NCBI GenBank assembly: GCA_020625635.1
Contig: JAHLBL010000125.1
Coordinates: 1-5,449 of the forward strand
Reading direction: 5' to 3'
Length of the DNA: 5,449 nt
Source of the DNA: a bacterium
Lineage (GTDB): Bacteria; Bacillota; Clostridia; Oscillospirales; Acutalibacteraceae
Part shown: one piece after another, positions 1 to 5,449 of the stretch
Layout of the letters: every line of letters starts with the position of its first letter
How positions within the stretch are numbered: position 1 is the stretch's first letter
Made by a program: the position numbers and the translations under genes
The notes under the pieces: model-generated
What the model saw: the letters and a program-made list of their open reading frames with translations, nothing else
Told to the model about the DNA's origin: nothing
The model's database searches: none

Positions 1-189
1 ATCAAAACACACAGCGGAGCTAAAAAGCGCTTTAAGCTTTCCAAGAACGGTAAGGTAATCCGTGCTCATGCTAACAAATCTCACATTCTTAACAAGAAAA
101 CCAGAAAGCGTAAGAGAGGTCTTCGCCAGACAGTTTGTGCCGATAAGACCAATGTTGCACAGATTAAGCGTCTGATTCCTTATAAATAA
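1..189 (+). CDS. rpmI: 50S ribosomal protein L35, 5'-truncated by window edge
   Basis: L35 is a small basic protein of the large ribosomal subunit. Frame 1 is open from the first base to a TAA at 187-189 and gives 62 residues beginning IKTHSGAKKRFKLS. Known L35 proteins start MPKIKTHSGA, so only about three residues (MPK) lie outside the window; the family is about 64-66 residues long. The central basic run (HILNKKTRKRKRGLR) and the C-terminal end (IKRLIPY) are typical. rplT follows 40 nt downstream, the usual rpmI-rplT order of the infC-rpmI-rplT operon; infC should lie just upstream of the window. Any L20-responsive leader would lie before infC and cannot be seen here. Identification is secure; the start is not visible. 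Confidence 0.97.
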   Translation: MKTHSGAKKRFKLSKNGKVIRAHANKSHILNKKTRKRKRGLRQTVCADKTNVAQIKRLIPYK

Positions 190-216
190 TTTCTGATTAT
201 TCGACTTTTAATTAAC

Positions 217-222
217 GGAGGT
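217..222 (+). promoter_or_regulatory. Strong Shine-Dalgarno site of rplT
   Basis: GGAGGT lies 7 nt before the ATG at 230. It is an excellent match to the anti-Shine-Dalgarno sequence at good spacing and fixes the rplT start. The rest of the 40-nt rpmI-rplT gap is A/T-rich and shows no promoter or terminator, so the two genes are probably on one transcript. Confidence 0.9.
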
Positions 223-229
223 AATAAAT

Positions 230-583
230 ATGGCACGAGTAAAAGGTGCGATGGCTACTCGCAAGAGAAGAAAAAAAGTATTAAAGCTCGCTAAGGGCTA
301 TTTTGGTTCTAAATCCAGACATTTTAAGATGGCTAAGCAGGCCGTTATGAAGTCAGGCAACTATGCCTACATCGGCCGTAAGCAGAAGAAGAGAGATTTC
401 CGTCGTCTTTGGATCACCAGAATTTCCGCAGGCTGCAAGGCTAACGGCGTGAACTATTCTACATTTATGAACGGTCTTAAGAAGGCTGGCGTTACACTTA
501 ACCGTAAGATGCTTTCCGAGATTGCTATTTCGGATCCCGCCGCTTTCACAGCTCTTGTTGAGCAGGCTAAGGCTGCAAAATAA
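230..583 (+). CDS. rplT: 50S ribosomal protein L20
   Basis: L20 binds 23S rRNA early in assembly of the large subunit, and in several bacteria also represses its own operon by binding the mRNA leader. The 117-residue product matches the family length (117-119). It begins MARVKGAMATRKRRKK, a very basic extended N-terminal arm. It then shows the family signatures LAKGYFGSKSR (about residues 20-30), GNYAYIGRKQKKRDFRRLWI (about 43-62), NGLKKAGV (about 81-88) and FTALVEQAK (about 105-113). The ATG at 230 has a strong ribosome binding site. The gene ends in three consecutive in-frame stops (TAA TAA TGA, 581-589), and an intrinsic terminator follows 13 nt after the first stop codon. Position after rpmI confirms the call. 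Nothing is unusual in the protein. Confidence 0.98.
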   Translation: MARVKGAMATRKRRKKVLKLAKGYFGSKSRHFKMAKQAVMKSGNYAYIGRKQKKRDFRRLWITRISAGCKANGVNYSTFMNGLKKAGVTLNRKMLSEIAISDPAAFTALVEQAKAAK

Positions 584-595
584 TAATGATGTAAT

Positions 596-622
596 AGCGT
601 TTGGTTAACACCAAACGCTTTT
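596..622 (+). terminator. Intrinsic terminator after rplT
   Basis: AGCGTTTGGT (596-605) and ACCAAACGCT (610-619) form a perfect 10-bp stem with a 4-nt TAAC loop. The stem is followed by TTTT at 619-622, an interrupting GC, then ATTTT at 626-630. The position 13 nt after the rplT stop fits the end of the ribosomal protein operon. The U-tract is broken by GC, so termination may be incomplete. AATAGC (593-598) can also pair with GCTATT (623-628), which competes with the base of the main stem. Confidence 0.8.
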
Positions 623-635
623 GCTATTTTGATAT

Positions 636-642
636 GAGGAAA
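636..642 (+). promoter_or_regulatory. Ribosome binding site deciding the methyltransferase start
   Basis: GAGGAAA ends 3 nt before the ATG at 646, and its GAGGA core is 5 nt away. It supports 646 over two in-frame alternatives upstream: the TTG at 601, which lies inside the terminator stem, and the ATG at 634, which overlaps this site and has only U-rich sequence before it. Confidence 0.75.
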
Positions 643-645
643 AGT

Positions 646-1428
646 ATGGTCAGAATAAGCAGCAAGGATAATCCGCTGATTAAACACATAATAAAACTGA
701 ATAAAAGCTCTAAATACCGCAGGGTTAACGGAGAGTTCATCGCGGAAGGTCTGCGTGTGTGCAGGGACGCCGCGTTATCCGACGCGAAAATATCCGCGCT
801 TATCATTACCGACTCCGCACAGGATAAATACGCTGAGGATACAGCGCTTTTATCCGATAAAGCGGATAAAACATATGTTGTATCCGAATCTGTTTTTGAG
901 CATATTTGCGACACAAAATCGCCGCAAGGCGTTCTTTGTATAATAAAAACTCTTGACAATCCTTTTCTATTTGGTAAAATTAAGAGTAACGGTAAATTTC
1001 TGGCTTTGGATAATATCCAGGATCCCTCGAATCTCGGTACCATTCTGAGGACTGCTGAGGCAATCGGTATAGACGGCATTATTATGTCCGCCGATACATG
1101 TGATATTTATTCGCCGAAAGTTGTAAGAGGAAGTATGGGCGCTGTTTTCAGAGTGCCTTATACTGTCGTTTCTTCTATAGCGGAATTTTTGAGTGAGCAT
1201 AAGGAGCTTAACTCTTACGCCGCTGTAGTTGACAGCGACGCATATTCTGTTACCGAAATCGGTTTTACCGAGCCCTGTGTCGCCGTTATCGGCAATGAGG
1301 GCAACGGTCTTAAACCCGAAACCGTAGAATCATGTGATAAAAAAATAACTATTCCGATGAAGGGACGCGCGGAGTCACTGAACGCGTCGATAGCTGCAGG
1401 TATTATAATCTGGGAAATGGTCAAATGA
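646..1428 (+). CDS. TrmH/SpoU-family RNA 2'-O-methyltransferase (YsgA/RlmP-like)
   Basis: Predicted SAM-dependent SPOUT-fold enzyme that methylates a ribose 2'-OH of RNA, most likely 23S rRNA. From the ATG at 646 the product is 260 residues, close to the family's usual 250-270. The N-terminal substrate-binding domain (about 1-105) opens with ISSKDNPLIK and has the typical GEFIAEGLRV (29-38). The C-terminal SPOUT domain carries motif 1 (LDNIQDPSNLGTILRTA, 121-137, with N129 and the expected catalytic R135), SMGAVFRVP (163-171), motif 2 (IGNEGNGL, 215-222, E218) and motif 3 (IPMKGRAESLNASIAAGI, 236-253, with S244 and N246). All the key SAM-knot residues are present. The N-terminal signature and the position near rplT resemble Bacillus YsgA/RlmP, reported to methylate G2553 of the 23S rRNA A-loop. 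Other family members (RlmB, AviRb/TsnR-like) are possible, so no symbol is assigned. Its last 4 nt overlap dprA. Confidence 0.9.
   Translation: MVRISSKDNPLIKHIIKLNKSSKYRRVNGEFIAEGLRVCRDAALSDAKISALIITDSAQDKYAEDTALLSDKADKTYVVSESVFEHICDTKSPQGVLCIIKTLDNPFLFGKIKSNGKFLALDNIQDPSNLGTILRTAEAIGIDGIIMSADTCDIYSPKVVRGSMGAVFRVPYTVVSSIAEFLSEHKELNSYAAVVDSDAYSVTEIGFTEPCVAVIGNEGNGLKPETVESCDKKITIPMKGRAESLNASIAAGIIIWEMVK
953..980 (+). promoter_or_regulatory. Candidate internal sigma-A promoter within the methyltransferase gene
   Basis: TTGACA (953-958, a perfect -35) is followed after 16 nt by TAAAAT (975-980, 5 of 6 to the -10 consensus). The -10 is preceded by TGG at 972-974, an extended -10 (TGn). Predicted start is near 987. 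A perfect TATAAT also occurs at 939-944, but without a -35. The site lies about 440 nt before dprA and could supply dprA mRNA independently of the rplT operon. It is inside coding DNA, so chance from codon use is a real alternative. Confidence 0.4.
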
Positions 1429-2621
1429 TTAGTTTAAGACACTGGATATGGTTTTCACAGGCTGTTGGATATTGCACCCCGAAGGCTAAGCAGGTTTCTG
1501 AGCTGTATGACAGCATAGAGACCTTTTATCTCGGCGGGGAAAACGAGTGGCGCCTTTCGGGGCTTTTCTCCGAAAATGAAATCAATAGTATGATGAACAC
1601 GCCGTTGTCGGTCGCTGATGATATTCTTTCAAAATGCAGCAAGTATTGTTACGAAGTTGTGTCGCTGGACAATCCTTATTATCCCAGATGTCTTTATGAT
1701 ATTGATGATCCTCCCGCGGTCATTTACATATCAGGTATGCTGCCTGATATCGATGACAGGCTTTCGATCGCCGTTGTCGGTACACGCCGCGCCTCAATGT
1801 ACGGTATACGTTCCGCGTACAGCATTTCGTATAACCTCGCAAAAGTCGGAATCACAATTGTAAGCGGAGGTGCGCTGGGAATAGACAGTTCTTCTCATCA
1901 AGGCGCTTTAGCCGCCGAGGGAGTAACTATATGCGTGCTCGGATGCGGAATCAATTATAATTATCTGCGTGAAAACGCAGGTATGAGAAGCAGCATTACT
2001 TTCAGAGGCGCGGTTATATCGGAATATCCTCCCGATACAGAGCCGTTTCCGTTTCATTTTCCGCAGAGAAACAGAATTATCTCGGCGCTTTCAAACGGAA
2101 TACTTGTAGTAGAGGCTGGACGAAAGAGCGGTTCGCTGATTACGGTGAACTCCGCGCTTGAGCAGGATCCGAATAAGAAAATATTCGCGCTTGCGGGACC
2201 TGTCGATCCTCACTTTTACGGCTCTAACGAGCTTGTAAAAGATAAGGTAGCCACGCTGATTACCGACTACAAGGATATAATCGACTCCTTTGACAATCTT
2301 TATGTTACCTCGGAGCTTGCCGTTGAAGCACAGCCGAAGGATGACATTATAGACGTTATTCCGATAAAAGGAAAAGCTCCCGAGGATATTAACGGACTGA
2401 AAACCAGCGATTTATCCGAAGTCCCCGTTCACAAGGAAGGGCTTAAGCTGTCCGAGGATGAGGAGAAGGTTTACTACGCTGTCGGCGCTGAGCCTGTTCA
2501 CGTGGATAAAATCGCCGAGATAACACAGTTACCTGTTCCTAAGCTGTCCTCTATACTGACCGTACTTGAAATCAAAAAGCTGATTGTTTGCGTCAAAGGC
2601 AGAAGCTATCGGCTGTTATAA
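1425..2621 (+). CDS. dprA: DNA-processing protein DprA (Smf), with C-terminal winged helix
   Basis: DprA binds incoming single-stranded DNA in the cytoplasm and loads RecA during natural transformation; it is also widespread in bacteria not known to be competent. The 398-residue product has an N-terminal helical SAM/HhH-like region (about 1-75). The usual lead-in (LDNPYYPRCL, 81-90; DDPPAVIYISG, 94-104) comes next. The Rossmann-like DprA core (about 112-285) has VVGTRRAS (117-124), SGGALGID (147-154), HFPQRNRIIS (211-220) and VVEAGRKSGSLIT (228-240). A linker (about 300-340) leads to a winged-helix domain (about 341-398, LSEDEEKVYYAVG through LIVCVKGRSYRL). The short Bacillus form (about 297 residues) lacks this last domain. 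The ATG at 1425 overlaps the upstream stop as ATGA, with only a weak GGGAAA before it, which points to translational coupling. topA follows, as in many Firmicutes. One oddity: the late-core element expected as LIxxGA reads LVKDKVA (270-276). Confidence 0.96.
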   Translation: MISLRHWIWFSQAVGYCTPKAKQVSELYDSIETFYLGGENEWRLSGLFSENEINSMMNTPLSVADDILSKCSKYCYEVVSLDNPYYPRCLYDIDDPPAVIYISGMLPDIDDRLSIAVVGTRRASMYGIRSAYSISYNLAKVGITIVSGGALGIDSSSHQGALAAEGVTICVLGCGINYNYLRENAGMRSSITFRGAVISEYPPDTEPFPFHFPQRNRIISALSNGILVVEAGRKSGSLITVNSALEQDPNKKIFALAGPVDPHFYGSNELVKDKVATLITDYKDIIDSFDNLYVTSELAVEAQPKDDIIDVIPIKGKAPEDINGLKTSDLSEVPVHKEGLKLSEDEEKVYYAVGAEPVHVDKIAEITQLPVPKLSSILTVLEIKKLIVCVKGRSYRLL

Positions 2622-2622
2622 C
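2614..2622 (+). promoter_or_regulatory. Candidate extended -10 promoter for topA
   Basis: TGTTATAAC spans the dprA stop codon: a TGn extension plus TATAAC, 5 of 6 to the -10 consensus. There is no good -35 at 16-18 nt, which extended -10 promoters can tolerate. Transcription would start near 2629, giving a leader of about 72 nt that begins almost exactly at the hairpin at 2631. It is only a motif match, but it is well placed between dprA and topA. Confidence 0.35.
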
Positions 2623-2630
2623 ACCACTTA

Positions 2631-2664
2631 TTTACTCCTTATATGCTCACGGTAAGGAAGTAAA
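2631..2664 (+). other. Hairpin in the topA leader, possible pseudoknot with 2678-2683
   Basis: TTTACTCCTTA (2631-2641) pairs with TAAGGAAGTAAA (2653-2664): 11 base pairs with one bulged A and an 11-nt loop. The loop contains GCTCAC (2645-2650), the exact reverse complement of GTGAGC (2678-2683), which lies directly before the topA ribosome binding site. No U-tract follows, so this is not an intrinsic terminator for dprA. A 5' stabilising or translation-control element is possible; no known riboswitch class is recognised. Confidence 0.45.
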
Positions 2665-2683
2665 CCACAAAACTACAGTGAGC

Positions 2684-2690
2684 GGAAAGG
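2684..2690 (+). promoter_or_regulatory. Ribosome binding site of topA
   Basis: GGAAAGG ends 10 nt before the ATG at 2701, a slightly long but usable spacing. The ATG at 2693 is nearer but out of frame and opens only a seven-codon ORF. The protein from 2701 begins MSNLVIVESPAKAKTI, exactly as TopA proteins start, so 2701 is the start. Confidence 0.65.
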
Positions 2691-2700
2691 TTATGAAAAG

Positions 2701-4776
2701 ATGTCCAATCTTGTAATTGTTGAGTCTCCCGCTAAAGCTAAGACTATTAAAAAATATCTTGGTAAGGATTTTGACGTAATCGCCTCGATGGGTCACGTCA
2801 GAGACCTTCCCGACGCCCGACTGAGCGTAGATATTAAAAACAACTACGAGCCTAAATACACAATTATAAAAGGTAAAGAAACGCTTGTTAAGGATATAAA
2901 AAAGCACGCCGAGTCGTGTGATAAAGTATTTCTTGCGACCGACCCTGATCGCGAGGGAGAAGCTATTTCATGGCATTTGGCATATATTCTTGATTTGGAT
3001 CTGAACGATTCCAACCGCGTTGAGTTCAATGAAATCACTAAGTCAGGCGTATCAAAGGGAATGGAAGCTCCGAGAAGCATCAACCTTGATCTTGTTGACG
3101 CTCAGCAGGCGCGCCGTGTGCTTGACCGTCTTGTAGGCTATAAGCTCAGCCCGTTTGTTTCCCAGAAAATCAGAAGAGGAATGTCCGCGGGACGTGTTCA
3201 GTCTGTCGCTGTCAGAATTATTGTTGACAGGGAAGAGGAAATCAGAGCATTCAAGCCCGAGGAATACTGGACGATCGACGCAAAGTTTGTCCCCAAGGGT
3301 TCCAGAAAAGCTTTCCCCGCCACCTTACACCTCGGAAAAGATAAGATACATAATCAGCAGGAAGCCGAGGAAATCCTTTCCAAGCTTGAAAACGCCGATT
3401 ATTTTGTAACTGACGTTAAGCACGGAACCCGTAAAAAAAGTCCCGCGCCTCCGTTTATCACCTCAACATTACAGCAGGAAGCATCAAGAAAGCTCGGCTT
3501 CCAGTCGAGAAGAACCATGAAGGTTGCCCAGGAGCTGTACGAAGGTATTGAAATTGATGAACTTGGCGCTACGGGTCTTATAACATATATGAGAACCGAC
3601 TCCCTCAGAATTTCGGCACAGGCTGTAGCTGAGGTTACCGAGTATATCGGAAACACATTCGGTGAAAAATATCTTCCTCCGAAACCGAGATTCTTCAAGT
3701 CGCGTTCTAACGCTCAGGACGGACACGAGGCAATTAGGCCTACTATGCCTTCGCTTGAGCCTGATAAAATCAAGCACAACCTGACGAGCGACCAGTATAA
3801 GCTTTACAGCCTTATCTGGAAGCGCTTTGTAGCGTCCCAGATGGCTGACAGCATCCAGAAAACCACACGTGCCGACATCGAAGGCAACGGATATGTTTTC
3901 AAGGCTTCGGGCTATACCGTAAGCTTCGACGGCTTTACTCAGCTTTACACCGAGAGCAAGGACACCGCGGAGGAAAAGTCGCTTGAGCTTCCGCCGCTTG
4001 AAAAGGGTATGTCTGTCCGTAAAAAAGAGATCGTGCCTAACCAGCACTTCACACAGGCACCGCCGAGATATACGGAAGCGTCTCTTATCAAGACTCTCGA
4101 GGAGAACGGTATAGGTCGTCCGTCGACTTATGCTGCTACAATATCAACGATAACAAGCCGCGAGTACGTCAAGCGCGAGAGTAAAACCCTCGTACCGACA
4201 GAGCTCGGTGAAGCGCTCGTTAAGCTTATGAAAGAGCGTTTTCCGAAGATCGTTAACCTTAAGTTCACCGCTCAGATGGAAGACAGCCTCGACACTGTTG
4301 AAAAGGGCGATGTTGACTGGAGATCGCTTATCGACGGCTTCTACAAAGATTTTGATGAAACCCTAAAAAAAGCCAAAGCCGATATGGAAGGCGTTAAGAT
4401 AGAGCTCGAGGAGGATAAAACCGATATTATCTGCGAGAACTGCGGACGCAATATGGTCGTAAAGTTTGGCAGATTCGGTAAGTTTATCGCTTGCCCCGGA
4501 TATCCTGAGTGTAAGAATGTCAAGAAATTTGTTCAGAAAACAGGAGTTAAATGTCCCAAGTGTTCTGACGGTGATGTTATAATAAAAACTACGAAAAAGA
4601 AAACTATTTTTTATGGTTGCAGTAATTATCCGAAATGCGATTTCGTTTCATGGAACGAGCCCGTTGAAGAGAGATGTCCCCAGTGCGGAGGAGTTCTCTT
4701 CAAAAAGAAAGGCAAAAAGCAGGTTCTCTTCTGTGAGAATAAGGACTGCGGCTACGAAAAGCCGATTAAAAGCTGA
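2701..4776 (+). CDS. topA: DNA topoisomerase I (type IA)
   Basis: Type IA topoisomerase that relaxes negative supercoils by cutting one strand and forming a 5'-phosphotyrosine link. The 691 residues match the common Firmicute length. The Toprim domain (about 1-115) has E8 in VESPAKAKTI and the metal-binding DPDREGE (D81, D83, E85). The core has SAGRVQSVAVR (162-172), the active-site TGLITYMRTDS (291-301, catalytic Y296, R298), HEAIRPT (342-348), PPRYTEASLIK (454-464) and GIGRPSTYA (470-478). The C-terminus has three four-cysteine zinc ribbons: C578/C581/C598/C604, C618/C621/C640/C646 and C659/C662/C678/C683. All catalytic residues are present. The -S-stop end overlaps the trmFO start as TGATG. 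Upstream dprA and downstream trmFO match the classic Firmicute order. It may have its own promoter (2614-2622). Confidence 0.98.
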   Translation: MSNLVIVESPAKAKTIKKYLGKDFDVIASMGHVRDLPDARLSVDIKNNYEPKYTIIKGKETLVKDIKKHAESCDKVFLATDPDREGEAISWHLAYILDLDLNDSNRVEFNEITKSGVSKGMEAPRSINLDLVDAQQARRVLDRLVGYKLSPFVSQKIRRGMSAGRVQSVAVRIIVDREEEIRAFKPEEYWTIDAKFVPKGSRKAFPATLHLGKDKIHNQQEAEEILSKLENADYFVTDVKHGTRKKSPAPPFITSTLQQEASRKLGFQSRRTMKVAQELYEGIEIDELGATGLITYMRTDSLRISAQAVAEVTEYIGNTFGEKYLPPKPRFFKSRSNAQDGHEAIRPTMPSLEPDKIKHNLTSDQYKLYSLIWKRFVASQMADSIQKTTRADIEGNGYVFKASGYTVSFDGFTQLYTESKDTAEEKSLELPPLEKGMSVRKKEIVPNQHFTQAPPRYTEASLIKTLEENGIGRPSTYAATISTITSREYVKRESKTLVPTELGEALVKLMKERFPKIVNLKFTAQMEDSLDTVEKGDVDWRSLIDGFYKDFDETLKKAKADMEGVKIELEEDKTDIICENCGRNMVVKFGRFGKFIACPGYPECKNVKKFVQKTGVKCPKCSDGDVIIKTTKKKTIFYGCSNYPKCDFVSWNEPVEERCPQCGGVLFKKKGKKQVLFCENKDCGYEKPIKS

Positions 4777-5449
4777 TGACTGTTAACATTATAGGCGCAG
4801 GTCTTGCTGGATGTGAAGCGGCTTATCAGGTCGCGAAACGCGGAATAAAGGTTAACCTTTATGAGATGAAGCCGCTTAAAAAAAGCCCTGCTCATAAATC
4901 TGATTTATTCGCTGAGCTTGTTTGTTCTAATTCGTTTAAGGCGGACAGAGTTAGCTCTGCGGCTGGCTTGCTTAAAGAGGAAATGAGAATGCTTGATTCT
5001 CTGCTTCTTAAGGCGGCTGATATCGCGAGAGTTCCCGCAGGCGGAGCCTTAGCAGTCGACAGGGATATTTTCTCTCAATATGTTACCGAACAAATCCGTA
5101 ATAATGATAATATCAATGTTATTAGTGATGAAATAACCTCTATAAATGAGGATGAAATCACCATAATCGCCACAGGTCCGCTGACCTCGGACAAGCTGGC
5201 TGATTACATTTACGGTAAATTCGGTCAGGCTATGTCGTTCTTCGACGCGGCGGCTCCTATTGTTACTTTTGACAGTATAGATATGAGCAGAGCGTTTTTT
5301 GAGTCGAGATACGGCAAGGGCGACGGCACAGATTACCTTAACTGTCCGATGAATAAGGAAGAATATGAAATATTCTATGAGGCTCTTGTAAGCGCTGAAC
5401 GCGCTCCCGTTCACGAGTTCGACGTAAGAGATCCCAAGGTTTATGAGGG
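4776..5449 (+). CDS. trmFO: Folate-dependent tRNA (uracil-54) methyltransferase TrmFO, 3'-truncated by window edge
   Basis: TrmFO makes m5U at tRNA position 54 in the T-loop, using 5,10-methylenetetrahydrofolate as carbon donor and FAD as reductant, unlike the SAM enzyme TrmA. The frame is open from the ATG at 4776 to the window end, giving 224 complete residues of a family about 435 long. Visible features are the FAD Rossmann motif IIGAGLAG (5-12), E30 at the end of the second strand (NLYEMKP), LVCSNSFKAD (48-57) with C50 matching the first catalytic cysteine (C53 in Bacillus), ATGPLTS (132-138), and YGKGDGTDYLNCPMNKEEY further on. The window stops in VYEG, just before the expected second catalytic cysteine (C226 in Bacillus). 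The start overlaps the topA stop by 1 nt (TGATG), and no strong ribosome binding site is seen, so reinitiation after topA is likely. Formerly named gid. Confidence 0.96.
   Translation, partial: MTVNIIGAGLAGCEAAYQVAKRGIKVNLYEMKPLKKSPAHKSDLFAELVCSNSFKADRVSSAAGLLKEEMRMLDSLLLKAADIARVPAGGALAVDRDIFSQYVTEQIRNNDNINVISDEITSINEDEITIIATGPLTSDKLADYIYGKFGQAMSFFDAAAPIVTFDSIDMSRAFFESRYGKGDGTDYLNCPMNKEEYEIFYEALVSAERAPVHEFDVRDPKVYE

Noticed and set aside
601..630. TTGGTT (601) plus TATTTT (625) as a promoter for the methyltransferase
   Set aside because: Only 3 of 6 and 4 of 6 matches, the -35 lies in the terminator stem, and the start point would fall within the ribosome binding site.
601..645. In-frame upstream extension of the methyltransferase (TTG at 601 or ATG at 634)
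   Set aside because: The TTG lies inside the terminator stem. The ATG at 634 overlaps the ribosome binding site of the ATG at 646 and has none of its own. Family homology begins at ISSKDNPLIK, right after the 646 start.
454..687. 77-codon minus-strand ORF across the end of rplT and the terminator
   Set aside because: It is antisense to a conserved ribosomal gene and crosses the terminator hairpin. It has no recognisable protein motif and no supporting context.
1404..1409. TATAAT just before dprA as a promoter -10
   Set aside because: There is no -35 match at 16-18 nt and no TGn extension; the word falls in the Ile-Ile-Ile codons at the methyltransferase C-terminus.
2631..2664. dprA intrinsic terminator
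   Set aside because: The hairpin is A/T-rich and is followed by CCACAAAAC rather than a U-tract, so it lacks the terminator signature on the + strand.
3224..3229. Further TTGACA words (also at 1229, 2290 and 5269) as possible -35 boxes
   Set aside because: None has a -10-like hexamer 16-18 nt downstream. They arise from frequent Leu/Val/Phe-Asp codon pairs.
3484..4047. 187-codon minus-strand ORF within topA
   Set aside because: The + strand here encodes the conserved TopA core, including the catalytic tyrosine region. The antisense reading has no family features and is a codon-bias shadow.
4749..4764. Small hairpin CGGCT/AGCCG at the end of topA as a regulator of trmFO
   Set aside because: Only 5 bp, in coding sequence, with no U-tract; such stems are expected by chance.
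5049..5414. 121-codon minus-strand ORF at the right end
   Set aside because: It is antisense to trmFO, whose + strand frame is open and carries conserved motifs throughout (ATGPLTS, DYLNCPMNKEEY).
1..5449. A novel defence, mobile or biosynthetic system
   Set aside because: All six genes are recognised housekeeping families with intact motifs. No transposase, integrase, repeat array, tRNA or unexplained large ORF is present on either strand.

Overview
This is a compact stretch of bacterial chromosome, with every gene on the + strand. It reads as ordinary housekeeping DNA from a Gram-positive anaerobe of the Clostridia. The gene order (rpmI-rplT, a YsgA/RlmP-type rRNA methyltransferase, dprA, topA, trmFO) combines two neighbourhoods known from Firmicutes: infC-rpmI-rplT and dprA(smf)-topA-trmFO(gid). 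The folate-dependent TrmFO, the moderate G+C and the multi-zinc-ribbon TopA fit Clostridia, perhaps a Ruminococcus/Oscillospirales relative. That last placement is inference from composition and synteny only.

Layout. 1-189 is the 3' part of rpmI (L35), missing only about three codons. 230-583 is complete rplT (L20), ending in three stacked in-frame stops and followed by an intrinsic terminator at 596-622. 646-1428 encodes a SPOUT-family 2'-O-methyltransferase. It overlaps dprA (1425-2621) by 4 nt. After a 79-nt gap holding a candidate promoter and a folded leader comes topA (2701-4776), which overlaps trmFO (4776 to window end, truncated) by 1 nt.

Function. The left block makes two large-subunit ribosomal proteins. 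The right block mixes RNA modification (an rRNA 2'-O-methyltransferase and tRNA m5U54 by TrmFO) with DNA handling (DprA loading RecA on single-stranded DNA, TopA relaxing negative supercoils). Overlapping starts and stops suggest translational coupling within the pairs methyltransferase-dprA and topA-trmFO.

No mobile element, CRISPR array, tRNA, defence system or clearly new system is visible. The points most worth a second look are regulatory: a near-consensus sigma-A promoter inside the methyltransferase gene (953-980), an extended -10 element followed at once by a hairpin or possible pseudoknot leader before topA (2614-2690), and how the genes after the rplT terminator are transcribed. No gene-free stretch exceeds 80 nt.
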